Shown here one piece after another: positions 17,179 through 26,625 of a stretch of DNA of 64,000 bases. The notes below the pieces were generated by a model, which was given only the letters and a program-made list of their open reading frames with translations, was not told the origin of the DNA and did no database searches. The stretch spans positions 1,736,001 to 1,800,000 of the forward strand of contig NZ_CP150276.1 of NCBI RefSeq assembly GCF_037977235.1. Direction: 5' to 3'. This stretch comes from Paenibacillus sp. FSL K6-0276 (GTDB lineage Bacteria; Bacillota; Bacilli; Paenibacillales; Paenibacillaceae). The position numbers and the translations under genes are program-made. Position 1 is the first letter of the stretch, and each line of letters begins with the position of its first letter.

Positions 17179-18471
17179 TTACTGCGCGCTTGTCACCCGG
17201 GTAAAGCTAACCATACCCGCCTTAGGAACCGCCACTTCAAGTAACCCTTTGCTGATCTCCAGCGTTTGCGAGCTGATTAGTTGTCCGCGGCAATCTTTAA
17301 CCTGTATTTCGTAGTGCGCAGGTGAAAGGGAACTTCGGATGACTAACTTTTCGCTATAGGTTCCGTTCACAATGAATAATTGCGTAGCGTCCTGCTCTAT
17401 ATGAACAACAGCATCGGCATAGACGGCAATAATTTGTATGTCATCCTTACGTGCGGTCACTAAAGGGTATAGTAGCTCCGGTTGCTGTGGACATAGCGCC
17501 CCTCTGAGTAGAACATCACTATGCTCTCTGCTGAAACCCAGCCAAAAACGCAGCATAGATAAATAATTTTCTCCGATGTCATTAAGACGCAGGGAGATTT
17601 GCGGAACAGAGAAGATCACGTTGATCAATTGCATGGCTGCACTCTCTAAAGGTTCATTCGGGTTAAACATGATCATATCGGAATGAACAGCTGTATTTCC
17701 TGACAGAAGACGCAGGTCAAGCGTGCGAACTCTGTTCTGAATAGAGTCGTTCGGGCAGTCGTTCGCCCGGAACATGTTGCCGTATTTCCGCATCAGGGGA
17801 CCTATATAGGTCTGGCGGAATTCAATCAGAATATCAGGCTTGATGGCTTTTAGCCGATCCATAACATCGGAAAGTAAGCGGTCAACCGCTTCCGGTATCG
17901 ATTCAAAATCCCGACCCTCCGCAGTACCTTCCTTCTGATCTGGACTGAGCTTGAAGCTGTCCACGAAATCTAGTTTCAGTCCATCGATATCCCACCCAGT
18001 AACGGCCTGTTCATAGGTGTGGATCAGATACTCTCGTACATCTGGGTAACGGGGATCAAGCACACCTGCGTTGAGTTTTTCATCTACTCGAAGCAGTTTG
18101 TTCTCGAATTGGCTCCATACCTTGCTGCATTTACCTACAAACGGAACGGAATACCAAAGCATATATTTCATGTCGAGTCGATGTACGGCATCGACATGCG
18201 CCTTCATATCTGGAATCTTACCGTCATAAACCTCCCAGTCGCCAGTAAAGGCGTAACCCCGATTGTTATCGTCTGTTTGCCAGCCGTCATCGACGATAAT
18301 GCTGTCACAGCCGAGTTCCTTGGCAAATCTACACTGCTCCTCTAATTCGGCGGCGTTCAACTCCTGGTGGAAGGAATACCAGGTAGAGTACATAGGACGC
18401 AGGGCCACATCAGGGACTACGGCAGGCTTATAACCGGGCAAGGTCTCCCACCATAACGTTACATCCTCCAA
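17179..18471 (-). CDS. Alpha-galactosidase-like (GH36) catalytic part, N-terminally truncated
   Basis: 430 residues of a GH36/melibiase-type (beta/alpha)8 barrel plus the C-terminal beta domain. RPMYSTWYSFHQ opens the barrel, DDGWQ is near 61-65, and DGLKLDFVD holds the likely nucleophile D168. RANDCPND near 236-242 is a candidate acid/base segment. Family enzymes are about 700 residues with a large N-terminal beta-sandwich, which is missing. The frame stays open upstream (codons for A-K-H just before the TTG), but it runs straight into the antisense of the permease gene. No ribosome site precedes the TTG. It looks like a gene cut by a deletion and is probably inactive or not expressed. Confidence 0.75.
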   Translation of the reverse strand: MEDVTLWWETLPGYKPAVVPDVALRPMYSTWYSFHQELNAAELEEQCRFAKELGCDSIIVDDGWQTDDNNRGYAFTGDWEVYDGKIPDMKAHVDAVHRLDMKYMLWYSVPFVGKCSKVWSQFENKLLRVDEKLNAGVLDPRYPDVREYLIHTYEQAVTGWDIDGLKLDFVDSFKLSPDQKEGTAEGRDFESIPEAVDRLLSDVMDRLKAIKPDILIEFRQTYIGPLMRKYGNMFRANDCPNDSIQNRVRTLDLRLLSGNTAVHSDMIMFNPNEPLESAAMQLINVIFSVPQISLRLNDIGENYLSMLRFWLGFSREHSDVLLRGALCPQQPELLYPLVTARKDDIQIIAVYADAVVHIEQDATQLFIVNGTYSEKLVIRSSLSPAHYEIQVKDCRGQLISSQTLEISKGLLEVAVPKAGMVSFTRVTSAQ

Positions 18472-18477
18472 CGCCTT

Positions 18478-19299
18478 ATGGTATGGAATTACTGGCTGGC
18501 CTATCTTCTGCTGCTGATCGGGAGTGTTGCGTTCCTGTATCCTTTTGTTTGGATGATCTCCGCCTCATTGCGAAGTCTGGAGGAGCTTGCAGTCTCCGGG
18601 ATGAGCATCTGGCCGGAACACTGGCGTTGGGGCAATTATGCCAAGGCGCTGACGGCCTTTCCATTCCCGCAATATTTGCTGAATACCGTGATAACAACCG
18701 TACTGCCCATTATCGGTACAGTTATGTCTTGTTCGCTTGTTGGCTACGCGTTTGCTCGGTTGAAGGTGAGAGGTAGCGGGTTCCTGTTCGTACTCGTCCT
18801 GTCTACCATGCTGCTACCCGGCGAAGTAACGATGATCCCACAGTTCATTCTTTTCAAAAAGCTGGGCATGCTCGATACGCTTTATCCATTGATCGTTCCT
18901 GCTTTCTTTGGCTCAGCGTTCTATATCTTCTTATTGCGCCAGTTCTATTCCCGGCTTCCTATTGGGCTTGAGGAAGCGGCGATCATCGACGGTTGTGGTT
19001 ACTTTAAAATTTGGCGGACGATCTTCCTTCCACTGTCCAAGCCGGCTCTGATGGCTGTTGGCGTCATGGTCTTCATGGGATCTTGGAACAACTTCATGGG
19101 ACCGCTGATTTATATCAACAGCGATAAATGGAAGACACTCACGCTCGGGCTCGCAGGATTTCAGGGCACCTATGCCACAGATACCAATTTGTTGATGGCT
19201 GCAGCTGTCGTAATCACGTTGCCGTGTATTCTATTGTTCTTTACGGCGCAAAAAGCGTTTATGGAAGGTCTGACCTTCTCGGGTTCCAAGGAAAGCTAA
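18478..19299 (+). CDS. ABC sugar permease, MalG type, 5' end clipped
   Basis: 273 residues with six predicted transmembrane segments. The coupling EAA loop reads EEAAIIDGCGYFKIWRTIFLP near residues 160-180. Relatives have about 10-15 residues more before the first helix. Here the frame starts directly at the helix, and there is no ribosome site, because the upstream DNA is the 5' end of the opposed GH36 gene. The partner MalF-type permease and binding protein are missing. It reads on into a glycosidase gene 25 bases later. It is probably a remnant of a sugar-uptake operon. Confidence 0.78.
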   Translation: MVWNYWLAYLLLLIGSVAFLYPFVWMISASLRSLEELAVSGMSIWPEHWRWGNYAKALTAFPFPQYLLNTVITTVLPIIGTVMSCSLVGYAFARLKVRGSGFLFVLVLSTMLLPGEVTMIPQFILFKKLGMLDTLYPLIVPAFFGSAFYIFLLRQFYSRLPIGLEEAAIIDGCGYFKIWRTIFLPLSKPALMAVGVMVFMGSWNNFMGPLIYINSDKWKTLTLGLAGFQGTYATDTNLLMAAAVVITLPCILLFFTAQKAFMEGLTFSGSKES

Positions 19300-19324
19300 A
19301 CAGAAAAACAGGAGTGACTTTTAG

Positions 19325-20707
19325 ATGACCCATTTGAGTGAAATAAAGTCTAAAGCAGGAGCTGTAACTTTTCAATCCTCCGATAAAGATTTGGACGAAG
19401 GTTTTGCCTGGGCGAAACAGCAGGCGCTGGAATATGCCCACTTCGGCGAAGACGCCGTTGGACTGTGGTACGAAGCTGCTTTGCCTGAACGTGAAGCATT
19501 CTGCATTCGTGATGTTATGCATCATAGCAATGGGGCTGCAGTACTGGGGCTTCGATTCCATACTAAGAATATGATCATGCGTTTTGCCGAGAACATTGCG
19601 GAATCGCGGGACTGGTGTACATACTGGGAGATCACTAAGGATAATGTGCCTGCCCCAGTTGATTATGATAATGACCAAGATTTCTGGTATAATCTTCCTG
19701 CAAACTTCGATATTATTGACACGAGCTGGCGTCAATTTCAATGGACGGGTGATAACTACTATTTAAACGATAGTAAACTACAGGAGTTCTTCCAGCTAAC
19801 ATTAAATGAATATACGAAGACTTGGGACAAAGATGGCGACGGCCTATTGGAGTATTATCCCGAGTACGGTCGTAGAGGCCTGGCGACCTTCAATGAAGCC
19901 GGACTTCATCCGCTACTCGGCGGTGATATGATCGGCGCACAGATTTCCGGATACCGAGCGTTTGCTCATCTGGCTAGTCTCAGAGGCCAAACTGGAGAAG
20001 CGAAACAGTATGCCGACAAGGCGAAAGCGCTGGAACAACTTTACGAGAAAGACTGGTGGAACGAAGCTAAAGACCGTTTCTACGGTGCGATGCTACAGGA
20101 TCGGTCATTCGTTACGAATTACCATGCTGAGGGCAACTTTCTTCCACTCTATTATGGTTCGATCACTAATCAGGAGAAGCTGCGCATGGCACTGGAGGAT
20201 GTCAAAATCAATCGTGTTGCCAATGTCGAGGGCAAAACCTACCTGCCGGATATCTTTTATCGGTATGGAGAGAACGAGGAGGCATTCACCGAGTTGAAGG
20301 AGCTGATTGACCCCACTCTGGATCGCCGGGATTACCCTGAAGTGTCCTATTGCGTGATCGGTTTCATGGCTACCGGATTGATGGGAATTGCGGCGAATGG
20401 AGCATCCGTAATTAGCACGCTGCCGTCACTTGCACATTCACTGGAGTGGGCAGAGATGGGGGATATCCCAATTCTTGATTGTACCCTTACGGTTAAACAC
20501 AATGGCAACACAGAGAGTGCAGTTACGCTGCAGTCTGGAGAACGATTTGTCTGGAAGGCAGCATTCCCTGGAAATGTCGGTACATTGTACCATAACGGTA
20601 CTGCCGTTACAGCGAAACAGGAATTAACCGAGGGCAGAGGACAGATTAGCTTTATTACGCTTGAGGTGGCTGAAGGTGAGACACATCGTGTGTCCACTGT
20701 GCTATAA
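19325..20707 (+). CDS. Six-hairpin (alpha/alpha)6 glycosidase-like protein
   Basis: 460 residues. Motifs such as AFCIRDVMHHS, WTGDNYY, DGDGLLEYYPEYG and the repeated Trp/Tyr-rich helix pairs match the six-hairpin glycosidase fold used by GH families acting on oligosaccharides. A short beta domain closes the C-terminus. No signal peptide is visible, so it is likely cytoplasmic and acts on imported sugars, in line with the permease gene 25 bases upstream. The exact family and substrate are not recognised. AGGAG lies about 11 bases before the ATG. Confidence 0.75.
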   Translation: MTHLSEIKSKAGAVTFQSSDKDLDEGFAWAKQQALEYAHFGEDAVGLWYEAALPEREAFCIRDVMHHSNGAAVLGLRFHTKNMIMRFAENIAESRDWCTYWEITKDNVPAPVDYDNDQDFWYNLPANFDIIDTSWRQFQWTGDNYYLNDSKLQEFFQLTLNEYTKTWDKDGDGLLEYYPEYGRRGLATFNEAGLHPLLGGDMIGAQISGYRAFAHLASLRGQTGEAKQYADKAKALEQLYEKDWWNEAKDRFYGAMLQDRSFVTNYHAEGNFLPLYYGSITNQEKLRMALEDVKINRVANVEGKTYLPDIFYRYGENEEAFTELKELIDPTLDRRDYPEVSYCVIGFMATGLMGIAANGASVISTLPSLAHSLEWAEMGDIPILDCTLTVKHNGNTESAVTLQSGERFVWKAAFPGNVGTLYHNGTAVTAKQELTEGRGQISFITLEVAEGETHRVSTVL

Positions 20708-20731
20708 GGTTAATGCCACTAGGAAAACAAC

Positions 20732-20773
20732 AAAAGACCATGATTCTCATTTTGAGAGCCGTGGTCTTTTATT
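20732..20773 (+). terminator. Terminator after the glycosidase gene
   Basis: AAAAGACCATG..TCTCA pairs with TGAGA..CGTGGTCTTTT, followed by ATTG. Confidence 0.88.
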
Positions 20774-20811
20774 GTTAATTTCAAAGGATAAGGATAAGCT
20801 CCCATATGTGT

Positions 20812-21618
20812 GCAGCCTCGGATACCGCCGTGGCTAAGGGCAAAAGCGCAAAGCTTATCATGAAACAGCTGCCTGTTACGGTCAAGGCAGAAAAAATGCA
20901 GCGTATGAAACATAATGGGAAAGTGTATTTGAGAGTCGGGGTCAATTTTGCAAACGGAGGTAAGAAGGTGCTGAGTGATCCTGGATATAAAGTACAACTG
21001 GAGTCGTCCGGCGGCTCGGTATTTGATCTTGTTCCTGAGGATGATACAGAAGGCAGTTTCAAAATCCAGCCACGGCAGAAGAGAACGATATACTATCTGG
21101 CTGAGGTACCGTCCAATCTTAAAACAGACAATATGACGATGCAATTCACGCAGGAAGATGAAGCTTTGAAAATGACGTTACCGGTAAAAACCTTCGAGGT
21201 ACCCGCTGTTACCGCTGATGTGCCTGCGGCGGATTATACTGTCAAAAAATATCCGTTAACCATCAAACGATTGAAACGCAGTTGAAAAGTGCTTCTGTTT
21301 ATGCCGAGAACGACACCGCTAAATGGAACCTTCAGTTCCGCGTTGAAAATCTCTGTGAAAAATCAGTGAAGCTGCCGACTTATGAACTTTCCATCCAAAC
21401 GGCTGAAGGCTACAGTATACCGGTGAATGCGAAGGCGCTCGACAATGTTACGCTGAAGCCGCTGGAAGAGAAACTCATTGATTTCAGTGCGGGAGGGGGG
21501 GCGCATTAATCTGTATGATGAGTTCCAGGGGCGGAGAATGCTGCTCGAAAGCCAATCGTATCCAGTAATTTATGAAGAGGGCCCAAGCGAAAGAACTGAC
21601 AGGGCGAGCGATTTATAA
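20812..21618 (+). pseudogene. Broken partial copy of the 976-residue secreted repeat protein
   Basis: The DNA from 20812 to about 21492 is a close copy of 33873-34554 in the same orientation. It encodes the second Ig-like repeat and part of the next domain. The copy lacks the signal peptide and the first 300 residues or so. A run of seven A in the intact gene (after GCTGTC near 34311) is six A here (after ACTGTC near 21243), which shifts the frame. After TTTCAGTGCGG the sequence jumps to the last 40 residues of the gene (LYDEFQGRRMLL), deleting the equivalent of about 1.2 kb between two GCGGA motifs. The tail ends in TAA at 21616-21618. There is no start signal. It is a clear pseudogene. Confidence 0.92.
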
Positions 21619-21667
21619 ACGATTTAGAATATTGTTACGACGTACAATCGGAAAATATATCGATCGT

Positions 21668-21719
21668 ATAGCATCCATAGGATTCGGCGGTAGCCGTTTC
21701 CTTAGAGATGCTATTTTTG
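21668..21719 (+). terminator. Probable terminator after the pseudogene
   Basis: ATAGCATCCATAGGATTCGG pairs imperfectly with CCGTTTCCTTAGAGATGCTA, followed by TTTTTG. Confidence 0.65.
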
Positions 21720-21755
21720 ATGGGAATTAAAAATCCGATTTGTTGAATTCAAACT

Positions 21756-21797
21756 TTACAACTTCTATATAAGTTTATCTAACTTATCATATATTCA
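21756..21797 (+). promoter_or_regulatory. Shared upstream element 1, candidate response-regulator site
   Basis: The 42 bases starting TTACAACTTCTATA match 26680-26721 with about four differences. Inside, TTCTAT, TTATCT and TTATCA recur with about 11-bp phasing, and AACTT recurs 22 bp apart, as expected for OmpR-family direct-repeat boxes. It ends about 65 bases before the amidase start. Confidence 0.55.
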
Positions 21798-21863
21798 CTT
21801 GCTACACTTGTTGAGTAATTGAAGATATCAGCATTCGATGATCAATCGGAGTAAGGAGACAGC

Positions 21864-22622
21864 ATGAAAAGGAAAAGAAGAAAACAGCTTAAACGTCGCA
21901 AAGTTATATTGGTGGTAATTGTCGTTGCTTTGATAGGAATGATCTGGTCGATATATGAGCTATTTTCACCCTTCGTTTCCGCGGAGTTGACAGCTTCACC
22001 GAACACGAATACGGAGGTTTCCGAGGAGTTAATATCTTCACCGAACAAAAATACGGCAATGCATCAAGAAATATCCCAACGCTACAAAATCGTGATCGAT
22101 GCGGGGCATGGAGGCAAGGATCCCGGCGCGAGTGGAGTCAGCGGCAACTACGAGAGAGCGTACACACTAGCGCTGTCAAATAAGGTATTCGATCTGCTCC
22201 AGCAGGAACCGATGTTCGAGGCGTACATGACACGTACGGATGATACCTTTGTCGATCTAGACGATCGCATCAATTTCGCAAGCGATCTCGATGCGGATGC
22301 ATTCGTCTCTATTCATGGGAACACATATACGGACCCTGATGTACACGGCACCGAAACGTATTATTATGCGGAAGATAGTAGTCCGTTCGCAAATGAGGTG
22401 CACGAGCATTTGGTGGAGGCTGCTGGCTTCAAGGATCGCGGTGTGAGAAAGGAAGGCTGGAAGGTATTGAAGGAGAGCGACAATCTCGCAATTTTGCTGG
22501 AGGTGGGATTCCTCACGAACCAGAGCGATGAAACGAATATGATCAACGATAGCCACCAGGATCGAACGGCTCAGGGAATAGTGAAAGGGATCAAAAAGTA
22601 TTTTGCTGATACAGAAAATTAG
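21864..22622 (+). CDS. N-acetylmuramoyl-L-alanine amidase (Amidase_3)
   Basis: 252 residues. A basic N-terminus and one hydrophobic segment (about 13-36) give a signal anchor. A short linker with a twice-repeated SSPN/ASPN motif follows, then a CwlD/AmiC-type zinc amidase. The zinc ligands are the His of VIDAGHGG, the following Glu, and the His of SIHGN. The catalytic Glu is in LLEVGFLTN. It cleaves the bond between MurNAc and the stem peptide outside the membrane. No SPOR or SH3 targeting domain is present. GTAAGGAGA lies before the ATG. It opens the accessory island and is preceded by the shared upstream element. Confidence 0.92.
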   Translation: MKRKRRKQLKRRKVILVVIVVALIGMIWSIYELFSPFVSAELTASPNTNTEVSEELISSPNKNTAMHQEISQRYKIVIDAGHGGKDPGASGVSGNYERAYTLALSNKVFDLLQQEPMFEAYMTRTDDTFVDLDDRINFASDLDADAFVSIHGNTYTDPDVHGTETYYYAEDSSPFANEVHEHLVEAAGFKDRGVRKEGWKVLKESDNLAILLEVGFLTNQSDETNMINDSHQDRTAQGIVKGIKKYFADTEN

Positions 22623-22671
22623 AGAGATTTTATCGACACACCAGATACTTTATAGAAAGGCTAGATAAATA

Positions 22672-23490
22672 ATGAAAACATCACGAAATGATAATAAAAA
22701 AAGAAGGGTAAGAAAGGCGAGAAGAAGATTAGTCTTTATTCTAGTAGCTATTTTCCTAATGATCTTTTTAGTAGAGAAACTCACTTCTGCTCCTGAAGAA
22801 GAAGTAGTAGCGGACAAAATTATCATACAAAGTACCAAACAACCAGTAAAACAAAAAAAACCAGATGTAAAGCCTGTGGACAAAGTTGTTTATTTAACAT
22901 TTGATGATGGCCCTACTACATTAACGGATCAATTCTTAGATTTATTAAAAGAGCAAGATATAAAAGCAACCTTTTTTATGCAGGGAACTAATTTACAAAA
23001 AAACGATTTACAAGAAAGTGTCAAACGAGCCACAGAAGAAGGCCATTATGTTGGAGCTCATAGTATATCGCATGATTACAAAAAGTTATACAATAACGGA
23101 CTGTTTGTATCAGAGATGAACGAAACATTATCTCTTATCAAAGATATTACAGGTACAAATCCTAAGTTGGTTCGTCCACCTTATGGTTCAGAACCAGGAT
23201 TGAAAAGTGAACAGATTCGTAATCAACTTGTAAAATATGGAATTAAAGTTTGGGATTGGACAATTGATTCTAATGACTGGGAGTTAAAAGATAATCCAAA
23301 CCAAATTGTAGAACATATTAAAAAGCAAACCAAAAGGGACAGAGAAGTCATTCTCATGCATGAAAAACTACAAACCTTACAAGCACTTCCAGAAATAATC
23401 GCATTTTACAAGGAAAAAGGATATGAGTTTGCTGTTTATAATAACGCTGACCATTTTTATCTTAATTTTCAAAATGACATACGTTTGTAA
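22672..23490 (+). CDS. Polysaccharide deacetylase (PgdA/NodB type)
   Basis: 272 residues. A very basic N-terminus, one hydrophobic segment (about 22-38) and a Lys-rich linker lead to a NodB domain. All five CE4 motifs are seen: TFDDGP, the HSISHD metal-binding pair, RPPYG, WDWTIDSNDW, and LMHE. It should remove acetyl groups from peptidoglycan or another envelope glycan outside the cell. The gene is distinctly more AT-rich than its neighbours (runs such as AAAACAAAAAAAA) with A/T-ending codons, which hints at separate acquisition. It follows the amidase by 49 bases, with AGAAAGG before its ATG. Confidence 0.92.
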   Translation: MKTSRNDNKKRRVRKARRRLVFILVAIFLMIFLVEKLTSAPEEEVVADKIIIQSTKQPVKQKKPDVKPVDKVVYLTFDDGPTTLTDQFLDLLKEQDIKATFFMQGTNLQKNDLQESVKRATEEGHYVGAHSISHDYKKLYNNGLFVSEMNETLSLIKDITGTNPKLVRPPYGSEPGLKSEQIRNQLVKYGIKVWDWTIDSNDWELKDNPNQIVEHIKKQTKRDREVILMHEKLQTLQALPEIIAFYKEKGYEFAVYNNADHFYLNFQNDIRL

Positions 23491-23674
23491 AAGATATTTG
23501 GCTCAATGCGTCGATTTCCAAGACTTGTTTTCTTTGTACCTATAGTAGATTTAAAAAAAGATCGGTATACTGATTGTGCATCTGTTATTCCCCTAGTTGG
23601 ATTGGTCGTATAACCATCTTGCGAATATACAGATGTTTTTCTATGATAATGATCAATTTTAGGAGACTCAGAGG

Positions 23675-24331
23675 ATGAGCAAAAAGATTTTAATTGTTGA
23701 AGACGACGTTCATATTTCCAAAATCATTAAAATGAATCTTAATGTCGTGAGCTACGAAACGATGGAGGTTTACGATGGCGAAGCTGCGCTTGAGCTAGTG
23801 CAGCAGGAAAAGTTCGATCTCATTTTGCTGGATGTCATGATTCCGAAACTGGACGGTTTTGCGCTGATGGAACGAATTAGGCCTTATGGTATTCCAGTTA
23901 TTTTTTTGACGGCGAAAAACTCGGTTTATGATAAAGTGGACGGGTTGAAGCTGGGGGCTGATGATTACATGATCAAGCCTTTCGAAGCAATTGAGCTGCT
24001 GGCCCGTATAGAAACGGTACTGCGAAGATATGGCAAAGAAGAACAGGTGATGGCATTCCAATCCCTTCTCGTCGATCTGGACAAACGGGAAGTAACCAAA
24101 CAGGGGGAAGTTGTAGAGCTAACTCCAAAAGAATATGATTTGCTTGTCATTCTGCTGAAAAACAAGAACATCGCCTTATCAAGAGAGCAGTTCATCGATA
24201 AAGTATGGGGCGGCGACTATTTTGGCGAAACAAGAACGGTCGATATGCATATTAAATCACTGCGCAAAAAACTAGAGTTGCAAGATAACATCAAGACCAT
24301 TTATAAACTCGGCTATCGGCTGGAGGATTGA
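23675..24331 (+). CDS. OmpR-family response regulator
   Basis: 218 residues. A receiver domain has the acidic pocket EDD, phospho-acceptor Asp in LLDVMIPKLDG and Lys in FLTAKN. A C-terminal winged-helix DNA-binding domain follows (ELTPKEYDLLVILLKN, ending GYRLED). It is four bases ahead of its kinase and is preceded by AGGAGAC. As the only DNA-binding protein in the island, it is the natural candidate to bind the two shared upstream elements; this is inference. Confidence 0.95.
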   Translation: MSKKILIVEDDVHISKIIKMNLNVVSYETMEVYDGEAALELVQQEKFDLILLDVMIPKLDGFALMERIRPYGIPVIFLTAKNSVYDKVDGLKLGADDYMIKPFEAIELLARIETVLRRYGKEEQVMAFQSLLVDLDKREVTKQGEVVELTPKEYDLLVILLKNKNIALSREQFIDKVWGGDYFGETRTVDMHIKSLRKKLELQDNIKTIYKLGYRLED

Positions 24332-24335
24332 GGGG

Positions 24336-25781
24336 ATGAAATTTTGGCAAAAAATTTATGTCTTCTCGATTCTAGTCTTCGTCATTATCTTTAACGCAGC
24401 CTCCATTATGGTTATCGAGCGCAGCCACAATAGAATGCTCGAGCAGGAGATCAATAGTGCGTTAAGCCAAAATATGAGTATTCTATCCAGTGTCAACGCG
24501 ATTGTACCGATCCTTCGCATCTATGATTCAATTGATTACGAGAAAACAGTATTAATGAGAATCGCTAATGAATTTGTTGGTACGAATAACGAACAGCGTG
24601 TTTATTTGGATATCAGGGATCAGAAGAATCGGGTGGTCTTCAGTAATACCGATTTCCAAATGCCGACACAACGTGATGAACTGGGCAAGCTGGGCACGGA
24701 TGAAATCAATTATATTTTACGGGATATCGATGAGCAAACGATCCTGTTCACGTCAAATATGGTGGATGTTAACCGTACAAGCTATCTATTTACCTATATG
24801 GTAGATGTCACCTCTTTATATCAGGACCGTGTAGATCAGTATCAGTTCTTTGTACAAGTGGATGTGGTGGCTTGTTTCCTCTATATGTTGATCATGTTTT
24901 TTGTAAGCCGAGGACTGACGAGATCGATTGATCGGCTGGGTCGAACTGCTCAGGTCATTGCACAGGGGAATTTCTCGGAACGCGTCCAGTTAAAATCAAA
25001 GGACGAAATCGGGATGCTGGCTTACAATTTTAACAATATGGCCGCTGTTGTGGAGGAAACAATCACTGTACTTGAGCGGAACAATCAAGAAAAACAGCGG
25101 TTTATCAATAATTTTACGCATGAATTAAAAACACCGTTAACTTCAATTATCGCCTATGCGAATTTTATGAGGACAACCAAATACGATGAGGAAACGTTTC
25201 TGGACGGTTTGAATGTGATTTATTCAGAAGGCAAACGATTAGAGATGCTGTCATTGAAGCTGATGAACTTGATTGTGTTGCAAGAGGATGATTTCGAGAT
25301 GGAGCTGCACGATTTGGGAGCGGTTATAGCTGAAATCAAGCCTGCGCTGGACATGATGGCCAAAGAAAAGCAGGTGACTATCGTCACTGAGTGTGAACCG
25401 GGCGAGCTGAGATTGGAGAAGGATTTGATCAAAGTTCTGATCTTCAATCTGGTGGACAATGCGCTTAAAGCTTCGAATGAACAGCAGACCATTACGCTGC
25501 GTATCGCATGGCACGACGGGCATTGTATGCTTGAAGTGGTGGATCAGGGCATCGGGATCGCTAAGGAACATCAGGATAAAATTTTTGAACCTTTTTATAT
25601 GGTGGATAAATCCAGGACAAGAAACGGTAAAGGGGCAGGTCTCGGTCTTGCGTTATGTCAAAGTGTCGCGAGTGTCCACAATGCCGTCATCCGGGTAAAT
25701 AGCAATGAAAACCATGGCACTACCGTAGACGTCGTATTCGCACTCGCACTCACCCATCCGAAAGGCGGGATAAAGGAATGA
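24336..25781 (+). CDS. Membrane sensor histidine kinase
   Basis: 481 residues. A first transmembrane helix (about 8-30), an extracytoplasmic sensor domain of about 145 residues, a second helix (about 178-200), a HAMP domain, the H-box FTHELKTPLTSI and a C-terminal ATPase domain with N (NLVDNALKAS), G1 (DQGIGI) and G2 (GKGAGLGLAL) boxes. The extracytoplasmic part is not recognised as PAS or Cache with certainty. It overlaps the lipoprotein gene by ATGA, so the three proteins are co-translated and the lipoprotein may assist signal sensing. Confidence 0.95.
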   Translation: MKFWQKIYVFSILVFVIIFNAASIMVIERSHNRMLEQEINSALSQNMSILSSVNAIVPILRIYDSIDYEKTVLMRIANEFVGTNNEQRVYLDIRDQKNRVVFSNTDFQMPTQRDELGKLGTDEINYILRDIDEQTILFTSNMVDVNRTSYLFTYMVDVTSLYQDRVDQYQFFVQVDVVACFLYMLIMFFVSRGLTRSIDRLGRTAQVIAQGNFSERVQLKSKDEIGMLAYNFNNMAAVVEETITVLERNNQEKQRFINNFTHELKTPLTSIIAYANFMRTTKYDEETFLDGLNVIYSEGKRLEMLSLKLMNLIVLQEDDFEMELHDLGAVIAEIKPALDMMAKEKQVTIVTECEPGELRLEKDLIKVLIFNLVDNALKASNEQQTITLRIAWHDGHCMLEVVDQGIGIAKEHQDKIFEPFYMVDKSRTRNGKGAGLGLALCQSVASVHNAVIRVNSNENHGTTVDVVFALALTHPKGGIKE

Positions 25782-26569
25782 ACAAGCTTATTTTAGTTAT
25801 CATTTGTGTGTCGTTCATGATCCTGGCGACAGGGTGCGAGAGTGTCTTCAATACGATCCCCAAAGATACCGTCATGGTCAAAAAAATAATCAGAGAGAAC
25901 GAGAATATTGAGGCGGAATATGAGGGCGTCCTGTCCCAGGATGCGGTGAAGACACTTAGTCTAAATGCAGTAAATAAGTACTTCGATGAAAATTTGACGA
26001 TGGACGAGCTTCAATTCGAGTTGGAGGTTATTGATCAGAACAAGTTTAAAGTTATGCTAAATGAGGCGGAAAAGGGCCTCGTTACGCAAGCGGGACCAGT
26101 AGTTATTCCAGCAGAGGTTCCACAACTAAAGGTGAACGGTCAAATTGAGTTTGCTTCGTATTCTGGCGGCTTGTATTATACGACTCTGACCAAATCGACC
26201 GACCCATATGAAGGCTATCTAATCGTGCTGAATGCGAGGGACGGCGATGTCATTAGAGCTGTCAGGAGGGAAGAGGCGATACAGGATTATGCTAGGTCTA
26301 CAATGGAAGACGATCTAATGGTAAAATATCATATGAACAAAGTTACCCCTCTCGCAACAGAATTTATTCAGGATAAAGGGAGCTATCCGTTGTCCGATCT
26401 ATCGCTGAATGAGGGCATGACGCGCTCGGGCGGTGTAGTGGAATTGTATTACATGAGCAAGGACGGGGATAAGTTAAAATATGCTGTCACAGTCGATTTG
26501 AAACGAAATGAAGTTGTCGGTTTCAGTAAGGATGTCATGGCGCTGCTTAGTTACTATTCTAGGCTCTAA
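25778..26569 (+). CDS. Lipoprotein partner of the two-component system
   Basis: 263 residues. The signal peptide ends in a LATGC lipobox, with Cys at about residue 20. The rest is a soluble domain with alternating strands. The C-terminal part (ELYYMSKDGDKLKYAVTVDL) is loosely like a PepSY-type fold, but no family is assigned. The start overlaps the kinase stop by four bases, so it is made together with the kinase. A likely role, by inference, is an accessory sensor or inhibitor at the outer membrane face. Confidence 0.75.
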   Translation: MNKLILVIICVSFMILATGCESVFNTIPKDTVMVKKIIRENENIEAEYEGVLSQDAVKTLSLNAVNKYFDENLTMDELQFELEVIDQNKFKVMLNEAEKGLVTQAGPVVIPAEVPQLKVNGQIEFASYSGGLYYTTLTKSTDPYEGYLIVLNARDGDVIRAVRREEAIQDYARSTMEDDLMVKYHMNKVTPLATEFIQDKGSYPLSDLSLNEGMTRSGGVVELYYMSKDGDKLKYAVTVDLKRNEVVGFSKDVMALLSYYSRL

Positions 26570-26625
26570 GCAGACCTCCCCGCATAACCCAGTGCTGCAA
26601 GACCAACCTGCAGTTTTTAGGAGTG

